Positions 14,941 through 25,353 of a stretch of DNA of 55,462 nucleotides are shown here, one piece after another (the stretch's first letter is position 1; the number at the start of each line of letters is the position of its first letter). The stretch comes from a virus, in IMG/VR virus record IMGVR_UViG_3300028388_004387, positions 1 to 55,462 of that record; one strand, written 5' to 3'. A model generated the notes under the pieces. That model was not told the DNA's origin. It saw nothing but the letters and a program-made list of their open reading frames with translations, and ran no database searches. The translations under genes and the position numbers were made by a program.

Positions 14941-17900
14941 ATGTCAGAGTGCTGCTTAGTCATAGAAATAATTGAAGCGCTGGAGCATGTGCCCAGCCGC
15001 TTTTATGAAAGCGATGGACGCTTAATTTTAGACTTGGATAGTGGCAGCAGCTTAAGCTTAGATAAGAAAGCAGAGGAGCTGAATGACATTAACCAAATCA
15101 GCATAGACGTTGCAGCTCCTTTCACAGTCCCCGCAAGCGATAAGAACTTTGCTATACTGCGCGAATACCTAAACGCAAATATCTGGAACCAAAACTTCAA
15201 GCCGTGGGTTGTGCGTGTAACGCAAGGAGGGGAGCCACTGCGCATGCGCTACCTTTACCCGCGTGCTTTTAACGAAGGAGCAGATTCATTTGAGCTTATT
15301 CTAAGCACGGATGAGCATTGGGTGCAAAAAGCAAGCGAGTTAAGGCTATGTGACCTAAACCTCCCTGCCATACCCGTAAGCTGCGCAACGTGGCTGGATA
15401 AGATGCAAAACAACGCGCAGTACGTAGACGGGGACGATGGGTATTGGATTCCGCTTGTAAACTACGGAGGGCAGAATGTTCTAAACTATGTGCCTATTGA
15501 ATTCCTGCGCCCGTGGTACAGCTTGCTTTACTTGCTCCAGGTTGGCTTTTGCCAAATAGGCTTTAAACTTTCAGCGCCAGCATTGGAGACAGCGTTCGGT
15601 AGACGCATTCTCTCGTACGTTTGGAGCGAGGACTACGGAAAGGACCGGTACGTGCTTGATAAGCGCAGAGCAAGCGCGAGAATGACTCTCACGGATATTC
15701 CTCCGTATGGTCAGGTACCTTTTACGATGGTAGTAACAGAGGAAGTAGGAATAAGCTCTCAAAATGAAATCCCGCTGAACGATGTGCTGCAAGACGAAAG
15801 CCAGCTGCTGCAACCAAAGCCGTCAGGGCAGTTTGGAACGTTTACTGCATATACCGGCACAGGCATTGTAGAGGTAGCGATTAAGGGGTACCTGGATAAT
15901 GTGGATTATCTGCCAGCGAGCATCATAACCAATTTGGTGCTGCACATAAGGCTCGTGAAGAGGGACCAGGACGGCAACGACATACCGCTCGAAAATCACG
16001 TCATCCCTTGGGACCCGGTAGTAGCTCCGCGCCTACAATTCAACCACACATTTGAGCCCGCTGAAGTGCTGCCCGGGGAATACCTGTTCATAGACGTAGT
16101 ATGCGACCCGGTTGGGCAGGCGTTTGGAGAAGGGCAAGCGTTTGGGATAAACATGAGCGCTGACTTTGAAACGCAGCGCGTTTTCTTTAGCGAGGGAGAG
16201 GAGATAGACCCGTCAAGCAACATTAGCTGCAAGGATAGTTTCTTAGACCTTGTCAAAGCTGCTGCGCACTTGCTGAACGCAAAGTTTGACACAAACCTTG
16301 CAAGGCAGGAGGTAGGCATGTACTGCCCGTACGATGTGGAGTGGTACGGAGAGAGTGTTGAAGGGTACTATATTGAGGATGGGGAAGTGGATGACTGGAG
16401 CGATAAAGTGCAGTGCAAAAGCGAGCGCACAACTACGCCGGAGAACAATAGGGAAAGGTATTTGAATATCGGGTTTAAAAGGAGCCAGGATAAGTACATA
16501 GACGACACGCTCAACGAGGATGAAATAGACGAGGAGTTCAATCACATACAGGACCTTGGGGAGCAGTATCGTGACGCTACAAAATCAATACGAAATCCGC
16601 TATTTGAGCCAACACTAAACGGCGACGTTTTAATCGCCAACCAGGAAGTGCAAGAGGTGCTGAATATTCCCGTGTGCTGGGACAACGAGGATGGGGAGGA
16701 GATAAGCTACAAGCTTGGATACCGTTTGCTGTACGCTCACGGCTGGGATATGCAGTATTTCGAGGAGGTGGCTCGGGAGTGGTTTTTCTGCTTGGATGGA
16801 GCAAGTTACACATCGCTGCCTCTTGCATATCAAATTCCAAACCGCCCGACAGCCATTACCGGCACCGCAACCACGCCCGACATCCCAATGTGGCGCCTGA
16901 CATACGGAGCAAGTGTCAACAGCTTGTTCAATATGTTTTACCGCAGGATAATAGCAGAGACGCTTGAAAATTACGGCATAGAGTTTTTGATTTACATAGA
17001 CGTGAACATGTGGGGGTTCATAGACTTCCGCAAGCGCTATGCAATCAACTACAAAGACACGGTCCTTGTCGCATGGATAAAGGAAATCAGAGATTGGCTT
17101 CCGTGCAGTGATGTAAGCACGCCGGTTGCATTTCGCGGAGTAAGGGAAAGCACAGACTGCCTCCCAGACCCTATACTTGCGCTACCTCCCGGAGCGGGGT
17201 TTTGTAGCGGTAATAACCCGGCTATCGTTGCAGTAAGAAATGGAAGCTGCGTAGACTTTAGCATAGGCGGTGTAAGTGTGAGCCCAATCGTCTTTCAAGA
17301 GTGGGAGTATAAGAAGGCGTCTGAGACGGTGTTTACAAGCTTCGGGACTAATCCTACCGCCAACCTGTGCACGGGCGAGAGAACCACGATAAAGCTTACT
17401 GTCGCGTATGATATAGGCCCGGATGGCTCTACATGCGAACCTAAAACAGTCATAACCGTTATCAATCCATGCGCAGACAACCGCCCTGTCGGGCTATGCG
17501 AAAGCTATCAAAACGAAGATGGAGACTGGTGCCTTAAAGCAGAGGTAGGAGGGGTTATTTTTGACCCGTACGTTGAGCAGAATTTTGAGTATAGCGTGAA
17601 CGGAGGCACAACGTGGAGCAGCTACACAAGCGGTTCTGAGCTTTGCGGCTTAGCAGGCACAGTGAATTTCCGCGTTACGTTGAACTGGAGCAATGATTGC
17701 GCAGACACGCTCCTGGAGTGGAGCTGCAACGTTGAGCCAGCCATACTTGACTGCGATGTAACTGACGCCGATGTAACATGCGCAGAGGTAGGAGGAGAGG
17801 TATGCTGCTTTGAGATAACGCCAAGCGCCACACAGTTCGCCTGCCAGGTAGCAACGGATGTGGTTTACTGGAGGGGAACGAACGATGGAAGCACATGGAC

Positions 17901-20900
17901 AGAATGGACTGAATGGGACGGCAGTAATGTGTGCGGGCACAGCAAGCTACAAGTAAAGCGCGTTATCACTTTTTGTGATGATTGCTGCCCAACGTATTGC
18001 AGCCCGATAAGCGAATGCCAGTGCTGCGATTTGACAGCAGACGCAGGCGCTGATGAAAGTATATGCCCAGGCACTATAACAACGCTCACAGCAACACCTA
18101 CAGGAGGCACAGCGCCCTACACATACGAATGGCAAGACAGTAGCGGTACAACAATAGGCACAACGCAGTCAGTCAACGTAATGCCTGCAAGCACAGAAAC
18201 ATACACGGTGATAATCACAGACGCGCTTGGATGTACTGCACAGGATAGCGTCACCATTACCGTGTACCCGGAGATGGCTTTGAGCGTAAGCGGAGACCCA
18301 GGCCTTGCAATCTGCAACGGCGGAAGCACTGATGTGGAGGTTACAGTTACGGGCGGCACAGCGCCTTTCACTTATGACTGGAGAGAGGTAGGCGGAGGTA
18401 GCTTAGGCACAACCAATCCAATCACCCTTTCCCCTGTTGTCACCACAGACTACGAGGTGGAGGTTACGGATGCAAATGGCTGCTCTAAAATCGAGCTTTT
18501 CACTATTACCGTGTACCCAGCGGTGACAGCAGACGCAGGGCCCGACGTTACAACGTGTCAGGGTACAGTTGTGCTTACGGGTACACCAGGAGGAGGCACA
18601 GCGCCTTACACAGAGGAGTGGGAAGACCCGAGCGGGATAATCACACCCGGCAACCCTTTAACCGTTTCGCCTCCTGTTACGGGCACCTACATTTATCGCG
18701 TAACCGACGCCAACGGATGCACAGCGGAAGATACTTTGCTGCTAACTGCAAGCGCAGGCCCCACTGCTGATGCTGGAGCTGACCAAACCATTTGCCCGGG
18801 CGATACTGCAACGCTATCAGGCAGCGCGACAGGCGGTACAGCACCCTACTCATACGAGTGGTTTGAAGGGGCTGTCAGCATAGGTACAACGCAAAACGTG
18901 AACGTAACGCCAGCAAGCACAACAACCTACACGCTTGAAGTAACAGACGCGAGCGGCTGCATAAGCACTGACACGGTAGAAATAATCGTAGATTCATGCG
19001 CTCCGGCGTGCGGGATTTCGTGCAGCATTGCAACCAACCCAAGCCCTGCGGAAATATGCGAAGGAGATAGTGTTGAGTTCACAGTAACTCCAGCAGGCAT
19101 GACAGGTCCTTACACTTACGAATGGGATGCGGATGGGGGCGGCTTCATGACTGGCTCCCAGACAATGGTGTTCACCTTCGTAAATGCAGGCACGTACACA
19201 GTACAGGCGCGCGTAACTGATGCAAACGGATGTATGACAACGTGCAGCGTAAGCGTTGACGTAGAGGAGCCATTATGCGACCCGGGCGCACAAGCTGCAA
19301 CCGTTTGCCAAGACTCGGGCACATATACGCTTTGGAGCTTGTTGACTTGGCCTTTTCCTTGCACGCCTCCGTCGCCTGCGACAGGGAATTGGTCGCTGGT
19401 AAGCGGAAACGCAAGTTGGTTCACACTTAGCGCCGACGGAGATCCGACTAACGACATTATAGATACCACAGGTATAGCGGGCGGAAGCACAGCAAGCTTA
19501 GACCTTACTCTAACCAATGGCGCATGCGCTGACCTGATTATACGATTAGACATAACCATTCGCTCACAATTCTTTTCCGGGCACCTTGCAGTTACTCCAG
19601 TCATCGATGTATGTGCACTTGGATTTGACGGCAAGGAATTTGACCTTAAAACGGTGTACGACACATGGCTTGCAACGCAAGGGCAGCCGCCAGCCGATGC
19701 GGGAGGAGAGTGGTGCGAGGTGAAATACGATTCTGGGTGCGTCGGTCCCTACACAACAAAGGAGGTAGATGCGGAAAGCACAGGCTGCACAACATACCCA
19801 ACAACCAGCGATATTCTTCCCGGCGGAGATAACCCGACAGTGAACTTCGAGTGTGGCGCACCTAACGACGGATGCTACCGCATAAGGTACAAAGCTCCAG
19901 CTGGAGAGTTGTGCCCAAACGACACAGTCGTAACCTTTAAGAGCGAAACCTGTACGCCAACATGTACAGCTTCCGTAACCATTACCGGAACCTGCTTGCT
20001 TACTGCAAACGTGACAGGCGGATGCCCAGGCGCTACATACCAGTGGCAGAGGTTTGTGGGAGGTAGCTGGTTCAACATTGCAGGGGCTACCAATAGCACT
20101 TACTTAAGCACCGCAAACGAAACGGTGAGAGTGCAAGTTTCATGCACGGATGGGTGTTCTTATACCAGCGCCCCCAGAACCGTTTCATGTGCGCCAGCAT
20201 GTACAGCGACAGCCACAGTCAATCAAAACTGCTGCCTGCTAACATTGATTACCACAAACTGCTCCTCTCAAACACAGCAGTGGCAGGAGTTTGTTGGAGG
20301 TAGCTGGGTGAATATTTCCGGAGCCACAGGAACCACTTTCAACGCCACAGGAAATGGCACCTATAGAGCTGCTGTAAATTGCTCGGGTTGCCCGACTATT
20401 TTTACTGCATCGCGGACGGTAAATATCAACGCTACAATCAGCGAATCAAGCTGCGTACTCACCGCAACCGTGACAGGGTGTACCAGCGTTTCAAACTACC
20501 AGTGGCAAGAGTTTACAGGAGGAACCTGGCAGAATAGAGGAAGCAACCAAAGCACGCACGACATAAGCGGTACCAATAGTACATGGCGGTGCGTTATAAC
20601 GATGGTAGGCGGATGCACATATACCTCCAACACCATATCAAAGAACTGCGTTGTAGCGTGCAGTATCTCCATATCGCTGGTTGAGCTGCCTAACGGAGAT
20701 TTGCGCGCCACTGCAAGCGGCTGCGGCACCTTAGATACTCCTCAATGGACGTATGCTACAAGCTACACTATTCCGGGCTCATGTTCGGGTGCAGGAGGCT
20801 GGTCTGCTGCGACAGGCACAACGGTAACGATAGGTAACGTATCAACGCACACACCTGCCAATGGCGCGCAGTGTTATAGAATTATTTGGAGGTGCTTAGA

Positions 20901-21924
20901 TGGAGCTACATGTATAGACGTTGAAACCATATATGCAGGCCCTTCATGCACCAACACAGTCAACGCAACACGCACAGCGCAGACATGCGATTACGAAATG
21001 TTCGACGAGCACCCGATAACAGGAGGCGCAAACTGGCGAGGGCGAGTGTTTGCAAACGTGTCGGACGCCACAGCTGAAAGGCGCTTTAGGGTTGAGAAAG
21101 ACTGCGGGGGAACGGTTACAACGGTGCTGGATACAACGCGCCTTGTCCCGCTTGCGCTTAGGCATACATATTTCAGCAATGCGTGGAACGAAGGGGACGT
21201 AATTGATTACGTTCGCCTTTACGAAAACGACGGAGCGGGAACAGTTACGGGCCCGATAGATGTGGTAGTGAATGTAAGCTTCACAGCAGGGCAGTCAAAT
21301 GCAACTATACGCACCAACCTTGAAAATGCAATAGAGGGTTGGCTGACGTCAAACTATTCAGCAAGCAACGGCTCAGACTATGAGCTTGAGATAGAGGTGC
21401 AAGGGAGCGGCACGCAGCGCAATGTGTGGATTCATTTCACATGCAGGCACGTGGGGGCGCAAAACTGGTTCGGGATAAACAAGACAGACAGCAACATGCA
21501 AATCACGCAGGTAGGCGGAGCGCTGTTCAATATCCCAGCTACACAACAGGAATGGGAGCGCAGCCCTTTCAATATCCCAGACGTGCAGTACACGCTGCCC
21601 TGCGGTACCGTGCTGCGAGTGCGTGTGCTATTCACAAATCCTCCGGGTATTATTGTAGATAGCAGCAGTAATTTCGATACACTCGTCCCGCTGGACCCTG
21701 CACCTTTCTACTACATACAGGACAGGCTTGGAAGCTGCACAGAACACACGCTGACAGCAAACACCTCCGGCTGCACAGGAACGGAAACCTTCGAGTGGAG
21801 GAATCCAGCCGGCACCGTTATAGGCACAACGCGCAGCATAGTCGTAACAGCAAGCGGCACATATGAGGTGACAGTAAAGTGCCCTGGCTGCCCAGATATA
21901 ACAGACACAGTAACCGTACCATAA
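14941..21924 (+). CDS. giant tail adhesin/fibre with SprB-PKD and Ig-like repeats
   Basis: 2327 residues, the largest protein here. Residues 1-720 look like a tail-associated baseplate part. About 730-1030 are Cys-rich Ig-like domains. About 1030-1350 hold four repeats of some 80 residues built on G-G-T-A-P-Y-x-Y-E-W and ending x-D-A-x-G-C, the SprB/PKD style of Bacteroidota surface adhesins. About 1360-1440 is a PKD-like domain (G-P-Y-T-Y-E-W-D). From 1690 to 1880 are three domains with W-Q-x-F-x-G-G-x-W. The end (2260-2327) is one more such domain. It probably contacts the host surface; the repeats may come from host adhesins. No signal peptide. Confidence 0.8.
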   Translation: MSECCLVIEIIEALEHVPSRFYESDGRLILDLDSGSSLSLDKKAEELNDINQISIDVAAPFTVPASDKNFAILREYLNANIWNQNFKPWVVRVTQGGEPLRMRYLYPRAFNEGADSFELILSTDEHWVQKASELRLCDLNLPAIPVSCATWLDKMQNNAQYVDGDDGYWIPLVNYGGQNVLNYVPIEFLRPWYSLLYLLQVGFCQIGFKLSAPALETAFGRRILSYVWSEDYGKDRYVLDKRRASARMTLTDIPPYGQVPFTMVVTEEVGISSQNEIPLNDVLQDESQLLQPKPSGQFGTFTAYTGTGIVEVAIKGYLDNVDYLPASIITNLVLHIRLVKRDQDGNDIPLENHVIPWDPVVAPRLQFNHTFEPAEVLPGEYLFIDVVCDPVGQAFGEGQAFGINMSADFETQRVFFSEGEEIDPSSNISCKDSFLDLVKAAAHLLNAKFDTNLARQEVGMYCPYDVEWYGESVEGYYIEDGEVDDWSDKVQCKSERTTTPENNRERYLNIGFKRSQDKYIDDTLNEDEIDEEFNHIQDLGEQYRDATKSIRNPLFEPTLNGDVLIANQEVQEVLNIPVCWDNEDGEEISYKLGYRLLYAHGWDMQYFEEVAREWFFCLDGASYTSLPLAYQIPNRPTAITGTATTPDIPMWRLTYGASVNSLFNMFYRRIIAETLENYGIEFLIYIDVNMWGFIDFRKRYAINYKDTVLVAWIKEIRDWLPCSDVSTPVAFRGVRESTDCLPDPILALPPGAGFCSGNNPAIVAVRNGSCVDFSIGGVSVSPIVFQEWEYKKASETVFTSFGTNPTANLCTGERTTIKLTVAYDIGPDGSTCEPKTVITVINPCADNRPVGLCESYQNEDGDWCLKAEVGGVIFDPYVEQNFEYSVNGGTTWSSYTSGSELCGLAGTVNFRVTLNWSNDCADTLLEWSCNVEPAILDCDVTDADVTCAEVGGEVCCFEITPSATQFACQVATDVVYWRGTNDGSTWTEWTEWDGSNVCGHSKLQVKRVITFCDDCCPTYCSPISECQCCDLTADAGADESICPGTITTLTATPTGGTAPYTYEWQDSSGTTIGTTQSVNVMPASTETYTVIITDALGCTAQDSVTITVYPEMALSVSGDPGLAICNGGSTDVEVTVTGGTAPFTYDWREVGGGSLGTTNPITLSPVVTTDYEVEVTDANGCSKIELFTITVYPAVTADAGPDVTTCQGTVVLTGTPGGGTAPYTEEWEDPSGIITPGNPLTVSPPVTGTYIYRVTDANGCTAEDTLLLTASAGPTADAGADQTICPGDTATLSGSATGGTAPYSYEWFEGAVSIGTTQNVNVTPASTTTYTLEVTDASGCISTDTVEIIVDSCAPACGISCSIATNPSPAEICEGDSVEFTVTPAGMTGPYTYEWDADGGGFMTGSQTMVFTFVNAGTYTVQARVTDANGCMTTCSVSVDVEEPLCDPGAQAATVCQDSGTYTLWSLLTWPFPCTPPSPATGNWSLVSGNASWFTLSADGDPTNDIIDTTGIAGGSTASLDLTLTNGACADLIIRLDITIRSQFFSGHLAVTPVIDVCALGFDGKEFDLKTVYDTWLATQGQPPADAGGEWCEVKYDSGCVGPYTTKEVDAESTGCTTYPTTSDILPGGDNPTVNFECGAPNDGCYRIRYKAPAGELCPNDTVVTFKSETCTPTCTASVTITGTCLLTANVTGGCPGATYQWQRFVGGSWFNIAGATNSTYLSTANETVRVQVSCTDGCSYTSAPRTVSCAPACTATATVNQNCCLLTLITTNCSSQTQQWQEFVGGSWVNISGATGTTFNATGNGTYRAAVNCSGCPTIFTASRTVNINATISESSCVLTATVTGCTSVSNYQWQEFTGGTWQNRGSNQSTHDISGTNSTWRCVITMVGGCTYTSNTISKNCVVACSISISLVELPNGDLRATASGCGTLDTPQWTYATSYTIPGSCSGAGGWSAATGTTVTIGNVSTHTPANGAQCYRIIWRCLDGATCIDVETIYAGPSCTNTVNATRTAQTCDYEMFDEHPITGGANWRGRVFANVSDATAERRFRVEKDCGGTVTTVLDTTRLVPLALRHTYFSNAWNEGDVIDYVRLYENDGAGTVTGPIDVVVNVSFTAGQSNATIRTNLENAIEGWLTSNYSASNGSDYELEIEVQGSGTQRNVWIHFTCRHVGAQNWFGINKTDSNMQITQVGGALFNIPATQQEWERSPFNIPDVQYTLPCGTVLRVRVLFTNPPGIIVDSSSNFDTLVPLDPAPFYYIQDRLGSCTEHTLTANTSGCTGTETFEWRNPAGTVIGTTRSIVVTASGTYEVTVKCPGCPDITDTVTVP
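18030..18990 (+). repeat. four tandem SprB/PKD-like coding repeats
   Basis: Units of about 240-250 bases recur, with the core GGCACAGCGCC followed by codons for Y-x-Y-E-W near 18103, 18354, 18592 and 18832. They stay in frame and differ by substitutions, so they are protein-domain repeats, not DNA-level repeats. Confidence 0.8.
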
Positions 21925-21934
21925 AACGATTGAA

Positions 21935-22441
21935 ATGGCATACTACAATTTGATTGAAATTAAGGATGACAGGATGGTAATTGTGAAGCAAGCGCTAAGC
22001 CGGGAGGAGTACGAAGCAAACCCTCATGTCAGCTCTGGCGTGCAAACCTTCTGGAGCGTAACGCAAAACGATACAGAGCAAGCAAGCTTAGAGGACCAGG
22101 TTAACAGCTTCACAACCGCGTTGCAGAACAGCGCAGTAATGGAAGCCAAGAAAAAAGACCCAGCCAACGGAGCAGGCGGCGGCATTATACCTCCCTCAGA
22201 GGTAGTGATAGGGCAAGCAACGCCACAGCCTTCTGCACAAACAGTAGACATTGAACTTGACTTATCCAAGCTAAGCAAACAGCAAAAAGCAGAGGCGGAG
22301 AGGATAGCAAATGAGGGCACAGATAACGAAGCGTTCTTCTTTGCTAAGCAACATAAAATCGCCAACATTGATTTGTGCTGCTCGGGCTTTGCAAAAAGCG
22401 TAATGGCTGCGCTTAAAAGTTCACTTAAAAGCGAGGAGTAA
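21935..22441 (+). CDS. hypothetical structural protein
   Basis: A 168-residue protein starting 10 bases after the adhesin. Residues 70-105 are a flexible Gly/Pro/Ala linker, followed by a helical end with K-Q-Q-K-A-E-A-E-R-I. No family recognised. Position in the tail operon suggests a small virion or assembly protein. Its stop overlaps the next ATG (TAATG). Confidence 0.65.
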   Translation: MAYYNLIEIKDDRMVIVKQALSREEYEANPHVSSGVQTFWSVTQNDTEQASLEDQVNSFTTALQNSAVMEAKKKDPANGAGGGIIPPSEVVIGQATPQPSAQTVDIELDLSKLSKQQKAEAERIANEGTDNEAFFFAKQHKIANIDLCCSGFAKSVMAALKSSLKSEE

Positions 22442-22647
22442 TGTGGGACTGGAGCAAGCTACCAAAGGAGGAACACGAAGCAGCGATTGAAGCGTACAGC
22501 TATGGGCGCTGGAGCGTGCTGCGGCAACTGCATGACAAGTATAGCTTGAGCCCCTACTCTTATTGCTGCGACACCAAAGGAATAATCAATCACTTCAAAC
22601 ACGCAATCGAAAATGGAATACTCCAAGGAAGAGCTGTCGAAGCGTAA
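22441..22647 (+). CDS. small hypothetical protein
   Basis: A 68-residue helical protein (H-E-A-A-I-E-A-Y, W-S-V-L-R-Q-L-H-D-K-Y) starting within the previous stop and overlapping the next gene by about 35 bases. It could be one partner of the HTH protein that follows. No family recognised. Confidence 0.6.
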   Translation: MWDWSKLPKEEHEAAIEAYSYGRWSVLRQLHDKYSLSPYSYCCDTKGIINHFKHAIENGILQGRAVEA

Positions 22648-22882
22648 AAAAGCAATCGCTAAGTTTCTAAGCGCAGTAACACCCGAGAGATATATGCCAG
22701 AGGACGTGACAGAAGCGCATCTCGCGTTTTTTAGCGCATATCGCCTAAAAGAGCTGGTGAAGCCTCTTGTCGTGCGAGACAAGCGAAAAAAACCAACTGC
22801 CACTGAAGGGCAGCTTGCAAACAAGTACGGCATAAAGCCAACACAGGTCCAGTACATGTTCCGTCAGTGTAAGCGCAGCTAA
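22613..22882 (+). CDS. small protein with C-terminal helix-turn-helix
   Basis: An 89-residue basic protein. Residues 63-86 read as a helix-turn-helix (T-E-G-Q-L-A-N-K-Y-G-I, then P-T-Q-V-Q-Y-M-F-R-Q). It closes the tail operon, and the head operon begins after a 106-base gap, so it may regulate that boundary. This is inference from position. Confidence 0.55.
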   Translation: MEYSKEELSKRKKAIAKFLSAVTPERYMPEDVTEAHLAFFSAYRLKELVKPLVVRDKRKKPTATEGQLANKYGIKPTQVQYMFRQCKRS

Positions 22883-22988
22883 AGAAGTTCCGTAATTTTT
22901 ATTCGCTACTAAGGAAATCGCTTGCCTGTATAAATTCCTTTCCTTTACTTCGTTGAGACGGATTTAGTTACCCGAAACAAAAAGCAGT
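22883..22988 (+). other. intergenic gap between tail and head modules
   Basis: A 106-base gap. AAGGAA at about 22912 can pair with TTCCTT at about 22946, with a T-rich tract after it, a weak terminator candidate. I find no clear TATATTTG-type promoter for the head operon here. Confidence 0.3.
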
Positions 22989-24065
22989 ATGAGTCAAACC
23001 TTAGAGATACAAATTTTTGAAGAGATAGGTGGCTGGGGCTTCGGCATGCGCGACTTAGTTGAGCAGCTAAGAGGCTTCACCGGAACCAACATCCGCGTCC
23101 CTATTAACTCCTATGGAGGAGTTGTTACAGAGGGCATTTCAATTTACAACGTACTGAAAGGGAGGAAGGAGCATGTAGAGGCTCATATTGTAGGCTATGC
23201 AATGAGCATGGGTACAGTAATTGCCATGGCAGCGGATACTGTAACGATGCCCGAAAACGGCTACTTTATGATACATGAGCCGTGGGGCGTTGAAGTAGGC
23301 GACGCAGAGGAGATGGAAAAGATGAGCTCGCTGCTTGAGAAAATGGCGGAAATGCTTGCCAAAATATACAGCGAGAAGACAGGGCTCACTGTTAATCGCG
23401 TGAGGAAAATGATGAAAGAGGAGACGTGGCTTACTGCAAAAGAAGCGAAAGCGCTTGGCTTTGTAGACAAGCTCACTAAGGGTGCAGAAATTACTGCTGC
23501 ATACCATGTACAAAATCAGGAAATCCTGGCAGCTTGCAACAAGTTGCCTAAACCTATTTATAATTCACTTAAATCCACGGAAATGGAAAATACGTTTTTG
23601 AACAAAATCGGAAAGATTCTGGGTTTGGTAGGTGAAGGCACGGAGCCAATCACTGAGGACCAAGCAGAAGCAAAGCTCCAGGAGTTAGTTGAGCAAGCGC
23701 AAGCAAGCACGCAAAACACCGAGGAGCTGAGCAAGTTCCAGAACAATGTCAAAGACCTGTTCGGTAAAATGAACGAGGAGTTTGGCACCAAGCTCAAAGC
23801 TGTCCAAGACGAGTTAAGCGAAGTGAAAGCTGCCGCTGACAAATTCAAGGAAAGCAACGACGAGCTGACCACCAACTACAATGCGCTCCAGGAGGAGCTC
23901 AAGGAGTTGAAAGGCCAAGCCAGCGGAGGGCAAACCAAAGGCGACGGTGCTCCGCCGGCCCGGAAAACAGGTGCCGCTGCTGAAGGCGGTGCGACAGTCA
24001 TTGCTGCAAGCATGATTGACGAAATGCTCGGGAGCGATGTAAAAATCGTAAGGCCTGGAGCTTAA
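22989..24065 (+). CDS. ClpP-type head maturation protease with scaffold-like C-terminus
   Basis: 358 residues. The first 175 are an S14 (ClpP) peptidase: S-Y-G-G at 41-44, catalytic Ser73 in A-M-S-M-G, His96 in M-I-H-E-P-W, and the closing L-T-A-K-E-A-K-A-L-G-F-V-D. Residues 195-310 are a coiled coil of scaffold type, and the last 45 are a Gly/Ala-rich linker and a short end. The protease would cut the scaffold during capsid maturation; having both in one chain, just before the capsid gene, is a known arrangement. Confidence 0.88.
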   Translation: MSQTLEIQIFEEIGGWGFGMRDLVEQLRGFTGTNIRVPINSYGGVVTEGISIYNVLKGRKEHVEAHIVGYAMSMGTVIAMAADTVTMPENGYFMIHEPWGVEVGDAEEMEKMSSLLEKMAEMLAKIYSEKTGLTVNRVRKMMKEETWLTAKEAKALGFVDKLTKGAEITAAYHVQNQEILAACNKLPKPIYNSLKSTEMENTFLNKIGKILGLVGEGTEPITEDQAEAKLQELVEQAQASTQNTEELSKFQNNVKDLFGKMNEEFGTKLKAVQDELSEVKAAADKFKESNDELTTNYNALQEELKELKGQASGGQTKGDGAPPARKTGAAAEGGATVIAASMIDEMLGSDVKIVRPGA

Positions 24066-24105
24066 TTTGGAACCATAGTACATAACCTACTCAATCTAAA
24101 GAAAG

Positions 24106-25302
24106 ATGATTCAATTAACAGGAGACTTTGGTAGCATGGTTTACTCCGGCAACCAAAGCGGAAGATACCTGGATATTCCTACTGAAGTAGCAATGAAGCT
24201 ATTCTCAAAGTTGGCTATCCAGAAGCCCAATATTGTGCTGAATGCTTTAGGCATGTACACTCTCGCGCCAGTAGGCCGCGACGGTAAAGCACGTTTCGCG
24301 AACCTGAGTACGCCAAGGCACCTCTTGCAAAAGAGAAACAACGGCTGCGCATGGAATGCCAAAGGCCGCACTATTATGGAAACGGATTCCATTGATACGC
24401 ATGCGGTAGAGTACAACGGAGAGCAGTGCCCAGACCACTTGTGGGAGGGTTGCTTGGAGTTGCTCGCAGGAGCTGGCAATGACGTCAAAGACGTATTTGC
24501 TACGCCCGAAAGCGCTGCTATTATGCAGCAAGTAATTGAAAGGACCTACTTGGGTCTTGGAAATTCCTTCTACGACCTAATCAACTACGGGCAGCACCCG
24601 CTCATCACGCAATCCGACACCAACGGGTGGTACAATGAGCAGGAGGATGCTTGGGATGATTTTGTTGACCAGCAGTCTATCCTGGGAGGGCACATTACGC
24701 AAATTGATGCGCTGAAGTCCTCAGGCTACGACAATTTCCAGGTCGTAATCAACGAGGGTGACACGGACGGCAATAGCAAGTTCACGGCCAACGCCACAGA
24801 CTTGTTTGACGAGGTGATTGCTCGCGGAGGAACGAAGTTGAGGATTATGGTTAAGCAAATGCAAGCAACTGGAGGAAACGACAGACCGCTTCTGCTTGTT
24901 TCTCCAAGCATCTACAACAAGTACCGGGATGAGCTCATCAACGACTACAACACCCTGCCAGAAGCGTACACGTTGCAGCTTACAGCAAGCGACGGTCGTT
25001 TCACTGCGCCAGGCGTGCTGATGTACGACGGGTTTTGGGTCGTAAGGATGGATGAGTGGGACCTGTTCGACGAAATCACGGGAACCAAAACCTTCCGATG
25101 CTTGCTTACCGTCCCGGGCAACTTTGCAGTCGCCTACGACGTCCCAAGCTTGAATCAGTTCACCGGGATGAATATGCGCATTGTGCAGAAGCTTGACCCG
25201 CCTTACAACGGGAAGGTTTACATGCACACCAATTTCAAAGTTGGTGCGGGTATCATCGATACTGAACTGATGACAATGGCAGCCTTGACCCTTACTCCTT
25301 AA
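24106..25302 (+). CDS. major capsid protein
   Basis: A 398-residue protein directly after the protease-scaffold gene and before the portal, the standard position for the HK97-fold capsid protein. A long P-domain-like helix region (about 105-150), acidic middle, and a late beta-rich part ending K-V-Y-M-H-T-N-F-K-V-G-A-G fit the fold. The codon choice here differs slightly from neighbours (more C-ending codons), as expected for a highly expressed gene. Assignment rests on position, length and character. Confidence 0.8.
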   Translation: MIQLTGDFGSMVYSGNQSGRYLDIPTEVAMKLFSKLAIQKPNIVLNALGMYTLAPVGRDGKARFANLSTPRHLLQKRNNGCAWNAKGRTIMETDSIDTHAVEYNGEQCPDHLWEGCLELLAGAGNDVKDVFATPESAAIMQQVIERTYLGLGNSFYDLINYGQHPLITQSDTNGWYNEQEDAWDDFVDQQSILGGHITQIDALKSSGYDNFQVVINEGDTDGNSKFTANATDLFDEVIARGGTKLRIMVKQMQATGGNDRPLLLVSPSIYNKYRDELINDYNTLPEAYTLQLTASDGRFTAPGVLMYDGFWVVRMDEWDLFDEITGTKTFRCLLTVPGNFAVAYDVPSLNQFTGMNMRIVQKLDPPYNGKVYMHTNFKVGAGIIDTELMTMAALTLTP

Positions 25303-25335
25303 CTGGAGGGGGTCAACTCCCTTTTTCTTAACACC
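25303..25335 (+). terminator. weak hairpin after capsid gene
   Basis: GGAGGGGGTCAACTCC can form a short stem and is followed by CTTTTTC. It may be a partial terminator that lets the capsid gene be made in excess over the genes downstream. Confidence 0.35.
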
Positions 25336-25353
25336 AAATAAACAAAGAACAAA

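Noticed and set aside
18030-18990. Regular 240-base repeats as a CRISPR or DNA-level satellite
   Set aside because: They are in frame, diverged at the third codon position and encode PKD/SprB domains.
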